Part shown: piece by piece, positions 1-8,491 of the stretch
How positions within the stretch are numbered: position 1 is the stretch's first letter
Layout of the letters: each line of letters begins with the position of its first letter
Source of the DNA: an uncultured Lachnospiraceae bacterium
GTDB lineage: Bacteria > Bacillota > Clostridia > Lachnospirales > Lachnospiraceae
Length of the DNA: 33,589 nt
Direction of reading: 5' to 3'
NCBI GenBank assembly: GCA_947586255.1
Contig: CANPXP010000031.1
Location: 1-33,589, forward strand
Translations under genes and position numbers: made by a program
The notes under the pieces: model-generated
Told to the model about the DNA's origin: nothing
The model's database searches: none
Seen by the model: only the letters and a program-made list of their open reading frames with translations

Positions 1-72
1 GCGCGAGACGGGACTCGAACCCGCGGCCTCGACCTTGGCAAGGTCGCGCTCCACCAACTGAGCCACTCGCGC
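1..72 (-). tRNA. tRNA-Gly (anticodon GCC)
   Basis: On the minus strand this folds into a cloverleaf. The 7-bp acceptor stem is GCGCGAG/CTCGCGC, the D-arm contains GCTCAGTTGGT, the anticodon stem-loop is CGACC-TTGCCAA-GGTCG with anticodon GCC, and the T-arm is GCGGG-TTCGAGT-CCCGT. Only the discriminator base and 3' CCA (if encoded) lie beyond the window edge, so the gene is complete in the window apart from its last base(s). It sits downstream of the GH3 gene but has its own promoter. Confidence 0.96.
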
Positions 73-77
73 ATACG

Positions 78-138
78 ATTGTCCGGCGCTGACCGCTCGG
101 ACAATTAGTACTATACTACACAGGCAACACTTTGTCAA
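78..138 (-). promoter_or_regulatory. tRNA-Gly promoter and leader hairpin
   Basis: A near-consensus sigma-A promoter reads toward the tRNA: -35 TTGACA (138-133), 17-bp spacer, -10 TATAGT (115-110). The predicted start is near 103. The short leader contains an exact 8-bp inverted repeat, ATTGTCCG (78-85) and CGGACAAT (98-105). It could form a hairpin between the start site and the tRNA 5' end and be removed by RNase P. The promoter lies downstream of the GH3 stop codon, so tRNA expression is independent of that gene. Confidence 0.85.
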
Positions 139-186
139 CACCCAAATTTTATTGTCCGCACTAATTTTGCAGACAGCCGCCAGTCC

Positions 187-1683
187 TTACTCCGACAGCT
201 TATCGGCGCATTTGATTCTGTAAATCCTCTCGAGCGACTCGTTGATTCGCTCCTCGGGAATCGTGCCATCCTTGACCGCCGCCAGCACGCCCTCGTACGC
301 CTCCTGGAAATTCTCCGGCATGAGAAGCATGTCCGCACCCGCCGCGATCGCCTGTACAGCCGCCTCCCCGGAGGTATAATATTCGGTGATCGCGCCCATA
401 TCCAGCGCGTCCGTGATAATAACGCCCTCGAAGCCGAGCTCGTCGCGCAGCACATTCATGATCGTCTCGGACATACTGCAGGGCACAGACGCCTCATCCA
501 CGGCGCCGGCCGTGACATGGCTGACCATCACGAAATCCGCTCCGGCGTCGATACCCGCCTGAAATGTCGGGAAATCGGAGGCGCGCATCTCATCCAGCGT
601 CTTCGCCGTCTCCACCTTACCGTCATGGGTATCACCCTCCACATCGCCGATCCCCGGAAAATGCTTCAGGCAGGAACTCACACCCGTGCCCTCCAGACCG
701 TCGACCAGGTTGGCTACCATCTCGCTCACCAGCGCGGGGTCTGAACCGAAAACTCTGTCGCCCAATTCTCCCTCTCCTGCGGCTGCCACGTCGGCTACCG
801 GCGCAAAGTCCAGATTGAAGCCCATATCTTTCAGATAGGCTCCGATTGTCAGCCCGGCCTCATAAGCCTGGGAGGTATCTCCGCTCTCCCCGATGGCTGC
901 CATATCGCCGACCTGTATTACTCCAATTCCGCTGCCGGCCACTCTGCTGACAGTCCCGCCTTCCTCGTCCACACCGAGAAAAATGGGATATCTGCTCATG
1001 CTCTCCGTCCCGGAGAGAAGCGCCTTCAGCTGCTCTTCATCCTCGATATTCTTCGCAAAATAGATGAGTCCGCCCACCGCGTACTTGTTCAGCGCCTCCT
1101 GCGTCACATCTCCCGCCTGCGTTACGGTTGAATAGCCGGTCAGCGCCTCGGGCGTCACGATAAACATTCCGGCCACCTTGTCCTCAAGCGGCATTTCGGA
1201 CAGAATGGCGTCTACCAGTTCGCCCATGTAATCCTCCTCCGGCTCCTCCATCTCTTCCGGCGCGCCTATCGCCACATCGTGCGCAGCCTCCGCCTCCTGC
1301 TCGGCCGCAAGCTGCTCCTGCAGTTTCTCCTCCTCGGCCGCCTGCCGTTTCTCCCTGAGTTTACCGGCTACGCCGATGCCGATGACCACGCCGCCCGCGA
1401 TGAGCGCCGCAAGGAGCACAAACACGACGGCGTATGCGATAATCTGATTGCGGATTCTTCTGCGCCTGCGATAGGCGCGGCGGTCCTCCTCATCTTCTTC
1501 TTCGTCGTCCTCATCTTCCTCGGAGTCGTCCTCATCCTCTTCAGAATCGTCCTCATCCTCTTCGGAATCATCTTCATCTTCCTCAGAATCGTCTTCATCC
1601 TCCTCAGAATCATCCTCAAGCATTTCTTCATCATCAAATTCTTCGTCAGAGTATTTGCCTTTTCCGCGGAACAGCTTTCCCAT
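187..1683 (-). CDS. Membrane-anchored GH3 beta-N-acetylhexosaminidase (NagZ-like)
   Basis: A 498-residue glycoside hydrolase family 3 enzyme, probably releasing N-acetylglucosamine from peptidoglycan fragments or glycans at the cell surface. The catalytic region shows GVDEEGG (237-243), KHFPG (340-344) followed by D351-T-H353 (the Asp-His dyad of NagZ-type enzymes), and ITDALDMG with the likely nucleophile D425. The N-terminus is unusual: a tandem acidic stretch (residues 24-67), a basic patch (R68-R78), then one membrane helix (about 81-106) and a charged linker, so the catalytic domain should face outside. The start at 1683 is chosen because GAGGT lies 6 bases upstream; an in-frame start at 1728 has no comparable ribosome site. 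The substrate is inferred from the NagZ-like motif; other GH3 hexosaminidase activities are possible. Confidence 0.9.
   Translation of the reverse strand: MGKLFRGKGKYSDEEFDDEEMLEDDSEEDEDDSEEDEDDSEEDEDDSEEDEDDSEEDEDDEEEDEEDRRAYRRRRRIRNQIIAYAVVFVLLAALIAGGVVIGIGVAGKLREKRQAAEEEKLQEQLAAEQEAEAAHDVAIGAPEEMEEPEEDYMGELVDAILSEMPLEDKVAGMFIVTPEALTGYSTVTQAGDVTQEALNKYAVGGLIYFAKNIEDEEQLKALLSGTESMSRYPIFLGVDEEGGTVSRVAGSGIGVIQVGDMAAIGESGDTSQAYEAGLTIGAYLKDMGFNLDFAPVADVAAAGEGELGDRVFGSDPALVSEMVANLVDGLEGTGVSSCLKHFPGIGDVEGDTHDGKVETAKTLDEMRASDFPTFQAGIDAGADFVMVSHVTAGAVDEASVPCSMSETIMNVLRDELGFEGVIITDALDMGAITEYYTSGEAAVQAIAAGADMLLMPENFQEAYEGVLAAVKDGTIPEERINESLERIYRIKCADKLSE
1510..1614 (-). repeat. Five 21-bp in-frame repeats encoding DDSEEDE
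   Basis: Within the GH3 gene, residues 24-58 are five consecutive DDSEEDE heptapeptides (5 x 21 bp), followed by a degenerate DDEEEDEED tail. The DNA copies differ mostly at third codon positions. The peptide is therefore kept while the DNA has drifted, which argues for selection on the acidic tract. Copy number could vary between strains by slippage. Confidence 0.9.
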
Positions 1684-1808
1684 ATCGTACCTCATTTTCC
1701 TTTTCATACAAGATCTGGTATATGACAAGTATACTATAACCTATTTATAGAAAATATGCCACATCTTTTTGTGGATTTCAAAATTATTCACAATTTTTAC
1801 ACAAAGCG

Positions 1809-1844
1809 AAGCGGGTATCGACTCTTCCGAATCCATACCCGCTT
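1809..1844 (-). terminator. 10-bp stem hairpin, possible terminator
   Basis: Perfect arms AAGCGGGTAT (1809-1818) and ATACCCGCTT (1835-1844) enclose a 16-base loop. On the minus strand the stem is followed by CGCTTTGTGT, only a weak U-tract. Termination is therefore plausible but not certain; it may instead be a structural element. Confidence 0.45.
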
Positions 1845-1919
1845 CTAAACTGCGCTATCCAATGGTCCATACCTCCGTTTTCTCTTACGTACTCTTTCCA
1901 CTTTTTCCTTCGTATTCAT
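1845..1919 (-). CDS. Possible 24-residue basic microprotein
   Basis: A short ATG frame in the candidate transcript encodes a peptide starting MNTKEKVERVRKRKRR and ending YGPLDSAV, with about half of its residues charged and mostly basic. Its stop codon directly abuts the 10-bp stem hairpin at 1809-1844, the arrangement expected of a gene followed by a terminator. Against it, no good ribosome site precedes the ATG (only purine-rich GAAGAGAAG about 24 bases upstream). Other mini-frames in the same transcript encode 8, 12 and 28 residues. I do not recognise the peptide. Confidence 0.25.
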   Translation of the reverse strand: MNTKEKVERVRKRKRRYGPLDSAV

Positions 1920-2105
1920 ATACTGTGTAACGTTCGTTTTCTTCTCTTCCGTGTACCGTTACTTTTTCCTGTGGACTTCGACTACGTTTCCGTTTGCTTT
2001 GTCATTGGTTCCCTATTCATTTGTACTTTAACGGTTATGTGTTCGTTGGACCATACCTCTCTTTCTTTAGGATATCTATGTGAAGTTGTTTCTGTTTATG
2101 ATTTT

Positions 2106-2133
2106 ATTATAGCATCCGATTTCGATTTGTCAA
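2106..2133 (-). promoter_or_regulatory. Consensus sigma-A promoter in the intergenic region
   Basis: Exact consensus -35 TTGACA (2133-2128) and -10 TATAAT (2111-2106) with a 16-bp spacer, on the minus strand. No annotated gene begins within 400 bases downstream; the GH3 start is at 1683. It either drives the candidate small transcript or gives the GH3 gene a very long leader. Confidence 0.75.
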
Positions 2134-2274
2134 CACATTTTTGCAAAATTTTTTAAATTTTTTCAATTTATTTTTTAATACTCTCTATTTTGCTTATTTC
2201 TTGCCTTTTTCTTCCACAATTGACAGATATTTTATCCTGAAGGAATCAATCGGCGAAAAAAATCAGCCCGAAGG

Positions 2275-2306
2275 CAGGCAAAGGAAAAGCCGCCCATCAG
2301 GACGGC
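2275..2306 (-). terminator. Rho-independent terminator of the hydrogenase-like gene
   Basis: On the minus strand an 8-bp stem AGCCGTCC/GGGCGGCT with one G-U pair closes a TGAT loop (2306-2287) and is followed by TTTTCCTTTG. It lies about 57 bases past the stop codon of the gene ending at 2363. Confidence 0.85.
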
Positions 2307-2362
2307 TCTCCGGTCTTACTCTGTCTCTATTGATCTCACATGATATCGCACATCAGTATGAC

Positions 2363-4315
2363 CTACGCCTGCAGGGAAGCAAGCTTATCCTTCAGGCTGG
2401 AGGACACGTTGCTCACCATATCCGCCGAAGCGGCGATCTCCTCCGTGGCTGCCGCCAGGTTGGTGACGCGCAGGTTGACGCTGTCAATGATCTCGATCAG
2501 CTTCTCTGCATTTTCAAGCAGCTCGCTGATCGCGCTCTGGATCTGCTCCTTGTTGGAATCGCTGTCGCTGGCCGTGTCCTTGGACAGATCCGCCAGCTTC
2601 TTGATGTTCTCTGCGATGATCGCGAAGCCTCTGCCGGACTCTCCCGCTCTCGCCGCCTCGATGCTCGCGTTTAACGCCAACAGGTTCGTCTCCTCCGCCA
2701 CATTGGTGATCTCGCTGTTGTTCTCCTCCAGCTTGACGAGAAGCGCCTGAATCCCGTTCAGCGCCTCCTTCAGCTCGTCGCAGAACGTGACCACATCGGC
2801 CATGGACTGTGATATGCCTGTACTCTCCTGACCGTTGTTGTTGTTGCCCTCGGCCAACTCGGTAATCGAGGTGTCCAGATTCGTGAAATCGTCGTTCACC
2901 TCGGCAATCAGTCTGGCAATTTTGTCGTTCTTCTCCTGAATCTCGGTGTTCTTGATCTCCATCTCCTCGGCCATCTGCTTCGCCAGCTCGCTGTCCTTCT
3001 CCACCTCACCCTTGACATACTGAATGCAGTTCTGCTTATAATTGCAGTCATTGTAGATTGCCGTCGCCATCTCTCTGCAGGTGGTGTATCCGCAGGCGGA
3101 GCAGTTGATCTTGCGCTTCTCCTCCGTCGTCTTCTCCATCTCACTGAAGATATCGTTCAGGATGGCCTCGCTCGGCTGCTGAATCTCCAGACCCGCCGAT
3201 TTGTCTGTGTAATGTCTGATGAAATCATTGATATCCAGTTCCCTGAACTGTCTGTTGAACTTGGCCAGTCTCTGCTTCGGCGTAAGGTTCCTGCTCCACG
3301 CGTTGGCCCTGCCGTTTTTCTTGCTGGCCTCCCTGATGCGCTGCAGCTCATAGAGCGTGTCGTCCGTCTTCGTCTTGGACTCCTCCACTCCGGTGCCGTA
3401 GATGCAGCCCTTGGCGCAGTTTAAGGCGTCCACCATGAACGGCAGCTCCTTCTTGCCGAGCACCCTCGTCTTGTAATCTTCCAGGAACTCGTAAGCGTGC
3501 TTCTCGCCCTCGATCTGCCGGATAAAGACCTCCTCGCCGCAGAACCAGTACACGTTCTCCTTCAGGCCGCCGGGCATGGGATAGATAGATCCCAGGCCGT
3601 ACTCGATCTCATCCTTCGCCTCCGGGCCGGAAATGTTATTCCTGCGCACATACTCCATCAGATGGTCGAAGGTGACGTTGTAGGATACATAACCGCCGCA
3701 GTTGGGGTCGTCTATCTCATTCTTCTTCGCGATGCACGGGCTGATGAATGCCAGCTTATCGGTCACCTTCATATATTTCTTCACATAGATCGCGCCGCAC
3801 ATCATCGGCGAGTGCACCGGAACCAGGCTGGGAATCAGCTCCGGAATATACTTCTCGATATAGCCTACGATCGCCGGGCAGGGCTGCGAGATGCCGCCCG
3901 TAAAATTGTGTTCGGTGATGTACTTGATGTAGCCCCACGTCGTGATGTCCGCACCGAAGCTGATGCTGATGATCCGGTTGACGCCCAGCTTCTTTAGTCC
4001 GCCCAGCACGCTGCCGTACTCTCTCGGATAATTTGCAAGAAAAGCGGGCGCGACCAGGAGAGAAATCTTTTCGCCCTTCTTCAGATCTTCAAAGAAACGT
4101 TCCGTGTCGTCGTTAAAGCTCCTCGCCTCATGCGCGCAGGCGTCAAAGCACGCGCCGCACGCCACGCACTGACTGCCGTCAACGACGATCCTGTTCTTAC
4201 CGTTCTCGATAACCGCATGATTTGCGGTCAGTACAGGGCAGGCCGAAATACATTTATTACAGCCTACACAGTTGTCATTGGTATACACCAATGCGTCCAT
4301 CTTCTGATTCGCCAT
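2363..4315 (-). CDS. [FeFe]-hydrogenase-like iron-sulfur protein fused to a chemoreceptor signalling domain
   Basis: A soluble 650-residue sensor-type protein. Residues 16-60 carry two 4Fe-4S ferredoxin motifs ([11 protein letters not shown] and [11 protein letters not shown]). Residues about 80-320 resemble the hydrogenase large-subunit C-terminal domain; the four H-cluster cubane cysteines appear as C146 (QPCP), C193 (SPC), C300 and C304 (CAKGC). The proton-relay cysteine normally just before the first of these is replaced by proline, as expected of a sensor rather than a fast catalyst. C405, C408, C413 and C430 form a further 4Fe-4S motif. A coiled coil (about 432-475) leads to a methyl-accepting-type tip, [19 protein letters not shown] (541-559). 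There is no membrane segment. It probably senses H2 or redox state and signals to CheA/CheW or a related kinase. GGGAGGT lies 5 bases before the ATG; it is monocistronic, with its own promoter and terminator. Confidence 0.88.
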   Translation of the reverse strand: MANQKMDALVYTNDNCVGCNKCISACPVLTANHAVIENGKNRIVVDGSQCVACGACFDACAHEARSFNDDTERFFEDLKKGEKISLLVAPAFLANYPREYGSVLGGLKKLGVNRIISISFGADITTWGYIKYITEHNFTGGISQPCPAIVGYIEKYIPELIPSLVPVHSPMMCGAIYVKKYMKVTDKLAFISPCIAKKNEIDDPNCGGYVSYNVTFDHLMEYVRRNNISGPEAKDEIEYGLGSIYPMPGGLKENVYWFCGEEVFIRQIEGEKHAYEFLEDYKTRVLGKKELPFMVDALNCAKGCIYGTGVEESKTKTDDTLYELQRIREASKKNGRANAWSRNLTPKQRLAKFNRQFRELDINDFIRHYTDKSAGLEIQQPSEAILNDIFSEMEKTTEEKRKINCSACGYTTCREMATAIYNDCNYKQNCIQYVKGEVEKDSELAKQMAEEMEIKNTEIQEKNDKIARLIAEVNDDFTNLDTSITELAEGNNNNGQESTGISQSMADVVTFCDELKEALNGIQALLVKLEENNSEITNVAEETNLLALNASIEAARAGESGRGFAIIAENIKKLADLSKDTASDSDSNKEQIQSAISELLENAEKLIEIIDSVNLRVTNLAAATEEIAASADMVSNVSSSLKDKLASLQA

Positions 4316-4411
4316 ATGTACCTCCCATAGTATCTTGATTCATCGACGCCGCCTCCGCGCGCACAGATCCCATGCGGCGCGCCGCGGCACAATGCCCTTC
4401 GCTTTTATCAC

Positions 4412-4440
4412 ATTATACAAAAATCCGACGGAACTGGCAA
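4412..4440 (-). promoter_or_regulatory. Promoter of the hydrogenase-like sensor gene
   Basis: -35 TTGCCA (4440-4435), 17-bp spacer ending in TTTTTG, -10 TATAAT (4417-4412). The untranslated leader of about 90 bases contains a perfect 12-bp palindrome GCGGCGCGCCGC (4374-4385) that could form a stable hairpin upstream of the ribosome site. Confidence 0.8.
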
Positions 4441-4459
4441 TTATTTTATAAAATTTTCA

Positions 4460-5779
4460 CTATATTTGAATGCGCACGAAAATATCGTAAATCGCCTTGA
4501 TCGCGGACTCAAAGTCAGAGTTCGCCACACCGATAATGATATTCAGCTCGCTGGAACCCTGATCGATCATCTTGACATTGACATTGGCGTGTGCCAGCGC
4601 GGAAAAGATTCTGCCCGCAGTACCGCGGGTCGATTTCATGCCGCGTCCGACGACCGCAATCAGCGCCAGGTCGCCCTCGATCTCGATATGGTCCGGCTCA
4701 GCCAACCTGTGAATCGCCGACACGACCTGCTGTTCCCTGGGCATAAACTCATCCTGATGCACGAAGACCGTCATCGTGTCGATACCGGACGGGACATGCT
4801 CGAAAGAGATGCCGTTCTCCTCGAAGGCCTGCAGCACCTTGCGGCCGAAGCCGATCTCGGAGTTCATCATATCCTTATCGATATTCACAGAGCAGAAGCC
4901 CTTCTTGCCGGCGATTCCCGTGATGACATACTTCGGTCTCTGACAAGTGCTCTCCACAATCCATGTGCCGTTGTCCTCCGGCGCGTTGGTATTGCGGATA
5001 TTGATCGGGATCCCCTCTCTTCTGACGGGGAAGATCGCATCCTCATGCAGAACGGTGGCGCCCATGTAGGACAACTCCCGCAGTTCCTTGTAAGTGATTG
5101 TCTCGATGCCCTCCGGCTTATAGATGATACGGGGATCCGCAATCAGGAAGCCGGACACATCCGTCCAGTTCTCGTACACGTTCGCCTTGATCGCCCGCGC
5201 CACGATGGAGCCCGTGATATCGGAGCCGCCTCTGGAAAAGGTCTTGACCGTCCCGTCCTCATAAGCGCCGTAGAAGCCGGGGATCACCGCAGCCTCCATG
5301 TCCTTAAGCCGCTCCCGCAGCCTGCGGTTCGTCGTCTCGGAATCAAACTCTCCGTCCTCGCCGAACAGAACCACCTCCGCCGCGTCCACAAACTCATAAC
5401 CCAGATACGCCGCCATGACGATACCGTTCAGATACTCGCCTCTGGAAGCGGCGTAGTCTCTTCCCGCCTTCGCCTTGAAATTCTTCTCGATCACCTTAAA
5501 CTCATCGTCCAGGGACAGCTGAAGCTGCAGGCCGTCGATGATCTCCTGATAGCGCTCTCTGATCGCCTTGAGCTCGGCCTTGAAATCTTTGTCCTCCTCG
5601 GCCAGCGCATAACACGCGTAGAGCATATCCGTCACCTTCGTGTCGTCGGGATCGCGCTTGCCCGGCGCGGAAGGCACCACAAACTTTCGCTCCCTGTCCG
5701 CGCGGATAATGTCTCCCACTTTTTTGAACTGCTCGGCGCTCGCCAGAGAACTGCCGCCGAATTTCACTACCTTTTTCAT
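4460..5779 (-). CDS. lysC: Aspartate kinase (monofunctional, ACT-regulated)
   Basis: 439-residue aspartokinase that phosphorylates L-aspartate, the first step toward lysine, threonine and methionine. The N-terminus KVVKFGGSS is the kinase signature; the region with SRGGSDITGSI (about 183-193) lines the active site. Two C-terminal ACT-type segments (about 300-439, including LALIAVVGRGM and GSSELNIIIGV) imply feedback inhibition by an end-product amino acid, though which one cannot be told from sequence. The ATG at 5779 has GAGGAG 6-7 bases upstream. It lies 56 bases after hom and is probably co-transcribed with it. The lysC symbol is used generically; the isozyme type is not resolved. Confidence 0.95.
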   Translation of the reverse strand: MKKVVKFGGSSLASAEQFKKVGDIIRADRERKFVVPSAPGKRDPDDTKVTDMLYACYALAEEDKDFKAELKAIRERYQEIIDGLQLQLSLDDEFKVIEKNFKAKAGRDYAASRGEYLNGIVMAAYLGYEFVDAAEVVLFGEDGEFDSETTNRRLRERLKDMEAAVIPGFYGAYEDGTVKTFSRGGSDITGSIVARAIKANVYENWTDVSGFLIADPRIIYKPEGIETITYKELRELSYMGATVLHEDAIFPVRREGIPINIRNTNAPEDNGTWIVESTCQRPKYVITGIAGKKGFCSVNIDKDMMNSEIGFGRKVLQAFEENGISFEHVPSGIDTMTVFVHQDEFMPREQQVVSAIHRLAEPDHIEIEGDLALIAVVGRGMKSTRGTAGRIFSALAHANVNVKMIDQGSSELNIIIGVANSDFESAIKAIYDIFVRIQI

Positions 5780-5835
5780 AACTTCTCCTCGTCATTCCGG
5801 ATTCCGCAACCCGTCTTTTCCATAATATAAATATG

Positions 5836-7050
5836 TCACGCCTGCGCGCTCAGGATCCTGATCCTGTTGATGCAGCCGCCGATCTTTTCAATCTTCTCAT
5901 TAAAGTCACGCTCGGTCAGCACCTGCGTCATGAAGGCAAACTCCTCCGCGATGCCGACGTTTATCTCCGCAAGCGCGCCGAAAGCCTCCATAGCCGCCTC
6001 TCTCCTGCCGCTCTCGACTCTCACGAAAAACTTGCCCTGATCCTCCTCGATACCGGCCACCTTCACATCCTCATTCTCCCAGAAGCACATGACGGTCTTA
6101 CCCAGATGTCTGGCGCAGTCCACCACGTCGGACACCACGGCGCTCGCCGTCGGCAGCTTGCCCGCGCCGCGGCCGTAATACATCGTGTCGCCCAGCATAT
6201 TGCCGTGCACATAGACCGCGTTGAACACGTCGCTCACGCTGTAGAGCGGGTGCTCCCTGGAGATCAGGAAGGGCGCCACCATCGCAAAGAATCCCTTCTC
6301 CGTGTCCCTGCTCATGGCGAGCAGCTTGATGGACTTGTTCATCTGCTTCGCATAGCGAAAATCCTCGGGCGAGATCTTCGTGATCCCCTCCGTGTAAATC
6401 TCCTCGTATTTCACATTCTTGCCGCACATCAGCGAGGAGAGAATCGCGATCTTGCGGCAGGCGTCGTAGCCCTCCACGTCAGCCTCGGGATTCCTCTCGG
6501 CATAGCCCTTTTCCTGCGCCTCTTTCAGCACGTCCTCAAAAGCCGCGCCCTCCTTGTCCATCTTCGTCAGGATATAGTTGGTCGTCCCGTTCAGAATGCC
6601 CGTGATCGTGTCGATCTTCTCCGCCGTCAGGGAGTAATTCAGCGGGCGGATAATCGGAATGCCGCCGCCCACACTGGCCTCAAACAGGTAGTTGCAGTGG
6701 TGCTCCCTGGCCGTGCGGATCAGCTCCGGCCCGTGGCTCGCCACCAGCTCCTTGTTGGAGGTACACACGCTCTTGCCCGCGAGAAGCGCCCGCCTGGAAA
6801 AATCGTAAGCCGGCTTGATACCGCCCATCGTCTCACAGATCACATCCACCTCGGGATCGTTCAGAATCATCTCATAATCGTGAACCACCTTGGCCTCATA
6901 GGGATCTCCGGGAAAATCCCGCAGATCCAGAATATATTTGATATTCAGCTCGGCGCCCGCGCGCTTGTTGATCGCTTCCTTATTCGTCTCGATCACTTCC
7001 ACGACGCCGCTTCCCACCGTGCCGTATCCCAACACCGCTACATTTACCAT
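5836..7050 (-). CDS. hom: Homoserine dehydrogenase
   Basis: 404 residues; reduces aspartate semialdehyde to homoserine with NAD(P)H. The N-terminal Rossmann motif is VAVLGYGTVGSGV (residues 4-16). The catalytic-domain hallmarks are CTSNKELVA, ASVGGGIPIIRPL and ILNGTTNYIL, followed by the conserved YAERNPEADVEGYDACRK region. A C-terminal ACT-like tail (about 325-404) suggests feedback control. The ATG at 7050 is preferred: homologues begin at VNVAVLGYG, and GAGGAG lies about 11 bases upstream, a little far. An in-frame TTG at 7074 would overlap glyA. The gene starts 20 bases after glyA ends. Confidence 0.95.
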   Translation of the reverse strand: MVNVAVLGYGTVGSGVVEVIETNKEAINKRAGAELNIKYILDLRDFPGDPYEAKVVHDYEMILNDPEVDVICETMGGIKPAYDFSRRALLAGKSVCTSNKELVASHGPELIRTAREHHCNYLFEASVGGGIPIIRPLNYSLTAEKIDTITGILNGTTNYILTKMDKEGAAFEDVLKEAQEKGYAERNPEADVEGYDACRKIAILSSLMCGKNVKYEEIYTEGITKISPEDFRYAKQMNKSIKLLAMSRDTEKGFFAMVAPFLISREHPLYSVSDVFNAVYVHGNMLGDTMYYGRGAGKLPTASAVVSDVVDCARHLGKTVMCFWENEDVKVAGIEEDQGKFFVRVESGRREAAMEAFGALAEINVGIAEEFAFMTQVLTERDFNEKIEKIGGCINRIRILSAQA

Positions 7051-7070
7051 AACCGATACCGCTCCTCTCC

Positions 7071-8309
7071 TCAAATCAACGGGTATTTATCCGTCAGCGT
7101 CTTGACGATGGCGCGCGCCTTCTCAATGCCGGCCTCGCCCTCCTTGATCACGATGGAAATCGCCTCCGCAACCTGATCCATATCCTCCGCGTTCAGCCCT
7201 CTGGACGTCGCCGCCGGCGTGCCGAGACGGATACCGCTGGTGACGAACGGTGATTTCGGATCGTTGGGGATCGTATTCTTGTTGGCGGTGATATGCGCCT
7301 CATCCAGCAGCTTCTCCACCGCCTTGCCGGTCAGGTCGTAGGTGGTGAGATCCACCAACATCAGATGGTTGTCCGTGCCGCCCGACACGATCTTCACGCC
7401 TCTGTTCTGCAGTCCCTTGCAGAGCGCCTGCGCGTTGTCCGCCACATTCTGCATGTACTGCTTAAAGGACGGCTCCAGCGCCTCCTTGAAGCAGACCGCC
7501 TTCGCCGCGATCACGTGCATGAGAGGACCGCCCTGAATACCCGGGAAAATTGCCTTGTTGAAGTTATACTTATCCGCAACCTCCTGGGAGGACATGATCA
7601 TGCCGCCTCTGGGCCCTCTGAGCGTCTTGTGCGTCGTGGTCGTCGTCACGTGCGCGTAGGGGATCGGACTCGGATGCAGCCCGGTCGCCACGAGGCCCGC
7701 GATGTGCGCGATATCCACCATCAGCACGGCGCCCACCTCGTCCGCGATCTCTCTGAACTTCTTAAAGTCGATCGTCCTGGCATAAGCCGAGGCGCCCGCC
7801 ACGATCAGCTTCGGTCTGCACTCCAGAGCGATTTTTCTCACGTTATCATAATCAAGGAATCCGTCGTCATTGACGCCGTAAGGTACGCAGTGAAAATATT
7901 TGCCGGACATATTGACCGGTGAACCGTGAGAGAGATGCCCGCCGTGATCCAGGTTCATGCCCATGAAGGTGTCGCCCGGCTCCATCACCGCGAAGAACAC
8001 CGCCATATTCGCCTGCGCGCCGGAGTGCGGCTGCACGTTGACATACTCGCAGCCGAACAGCTTTTTCGCCCGCTCCCTGGCCAGCTCCTCCACCACGTCC
8101 ACGCACTCGCAGCCGCCGTAGTAGCGCTTGCCGGGATATCCTTCCGCGTACTTGTTGGTGAGCGGGCTGCCCATAGCCGCCATCACCGCCTTGCTCACCC
8201 AGTTCTCCGACGCGATCAGCTCGATATGGGAATTCTGCCTCTGCTGCTCATCCACAATCGCCTGCGCAATTTCGGGATCTACCGCCTTTACTTCGTCCAA
8301 TGAATACAT
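7071..8309 (-). CDS. glyA: Serine hydroxymethyltransferase
   Basis: 412-residue PLP enzyme converting serine and tetrahydrofolate to glycine and methylene-tetrahydrofolate; the main source of one-carbon units. The PLP lysine is K228 in [15 protein letters not shown], and [12 protein letters not shown] (197-208) supplies the aspartate and histidine contacting the cofactor. Length is standard for the family. The ATG at 8309 is chosen because MYSLDEV fits the family N-terminus and AGGAACAAGGA precedes it; a longer in-frame extension to 8441 would cross the promoter. It is first in a glyA-hom-lysC operon linking serine, glycine and threonine metabolism. Confidence 0.97.
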   Translation of the reverse strand: MYSLDEVKAVDPEIAQAIVDEQQRQNSHIELIASENWVSKAVMAAMGSPLTNKYAEGYPGKRYYGGCECVDVVEELARERAKKLFGCEYVNVQPHSGAQANMAVFFAVMEPGDTFMGMNLDHGGHLSHGSPVNMSGKYFHCVPYGVNDDGFLDYDNVRKIALECRPKLIVAGASAYARTIDFKKFREIADEVGAVLMVDIAHIAGLVATGLHPSPIPYAHVTTTTTHKTLRGPRGGMIMSSQEVADKYNFNKAIFPGIQGGPLMHVIAAKAVCFKEALEPSFKQYMQNVADNAQALCKGLQNRGVKIVSGGTDNHLMLVDLTTYDLTGKAVEKLLDEAHITANKNTIPNDPKSPFVTSGIRLGTPAATSRGLNAEDMDQVAEAISIVIKEGEAGIEKARAIVKTLTDKYPLI

Positions 8310-8350
8310 TCCTTGTTCCTGCCTTTCTGAAATAAAATCGGTATTAGTAT

Positions 8351-8386
8351 AACACAAGGAAGGTTTACGGCGCAACATCATGTTGC
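8351..8386 (-). promoter_or_regulatory. glyA-hom-lysC promoter with a 15-bp palindromic operator
   Basis: Minus-strand -35 TTGCGC (8375-8370), 18-bp spacer and -10 TATACT precede glyA by about 40 bases. A perfect palindrome, GCAACATCATGTTGC (8372-8386, two 7-bp arms around one base), overlaps the -35. Such placement is typical of a repressor site. I cannot name the regulator. Confidence 0.55.
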
Positions 8387-8491
8387 AAAGAACGCGCTTT
8401 TCGGCGACAAACGGATCCGAATCCGCGCAGCTTATAAGCAATATGAATACTTTTTGGCAAAAATTTAAGAAATATTTATGGAAATCTTATT

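Larger units (their letters stand above)
1809..2099 (-). ncRNA. Candidate small RNA or leader transcript
   Basis: A transcript is predicted from the consensus promoter at 2106-2133 (start near 2099) to the hairpin at 1809-1844, about 290 nt. On its sense strand it is strongly purine-rich. It holds a long-range 8-bp complementarity, ATGGTCCA (2054-2047) with TGGACCAT (1869-1862). Both arms are preceded by GAGGTATGG or GAGGTATGGA, so the pairing could hide two Shine-Dalgarno-like sequences. ACCGTTA/TAACGGT inside offers another pair. It matches no RNA class I can name; the 6S RNA layout was considered and not supported. It could instead be a tiny mRNA. Confidence 0.35.
1684..2362. other. AT-rich intergenic region between GH3 and hydrogenase-like genes
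   Basis: This 680-base stretch is visibly richer in A+T than its neighbours and contains no long believable gene. It holds the terminator of the hydrogenase-like gene (2275-2306), a consensus minus-strand promoter (2106-2133), a candidate small transcript with a 24-codon reading frame, and a 10-bp stem hairpin (1809-1844). A second small inverted repeat CCACA/TGTGG lies near 1760-1775. A 61-codon plus-strand frame at 1971-2156 has no ribosome site and appears spurious. Confidence 0.7.

Noticed and set aside
1809..2133. 6S RNA or another known structural RNA
   Set aside because: The region is purine-rich with few local pairs; it lacks the long closed hairpin with a central bulge expected of 6S RNA.
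1971..2156. A 61-codon plus-strand gene in the AT-rich gap
   Set aside because: No ribosome site or promoter in that direction, and it is antisense to the predicted promoter and transcript.
4466..7176. Long plus-strand frames (454 and 447 codons) opposite lysC and hom
   Set aside because: Antisense shadows of conserved enzymes, with low-complexity Arg/His/Leu-rich translations.
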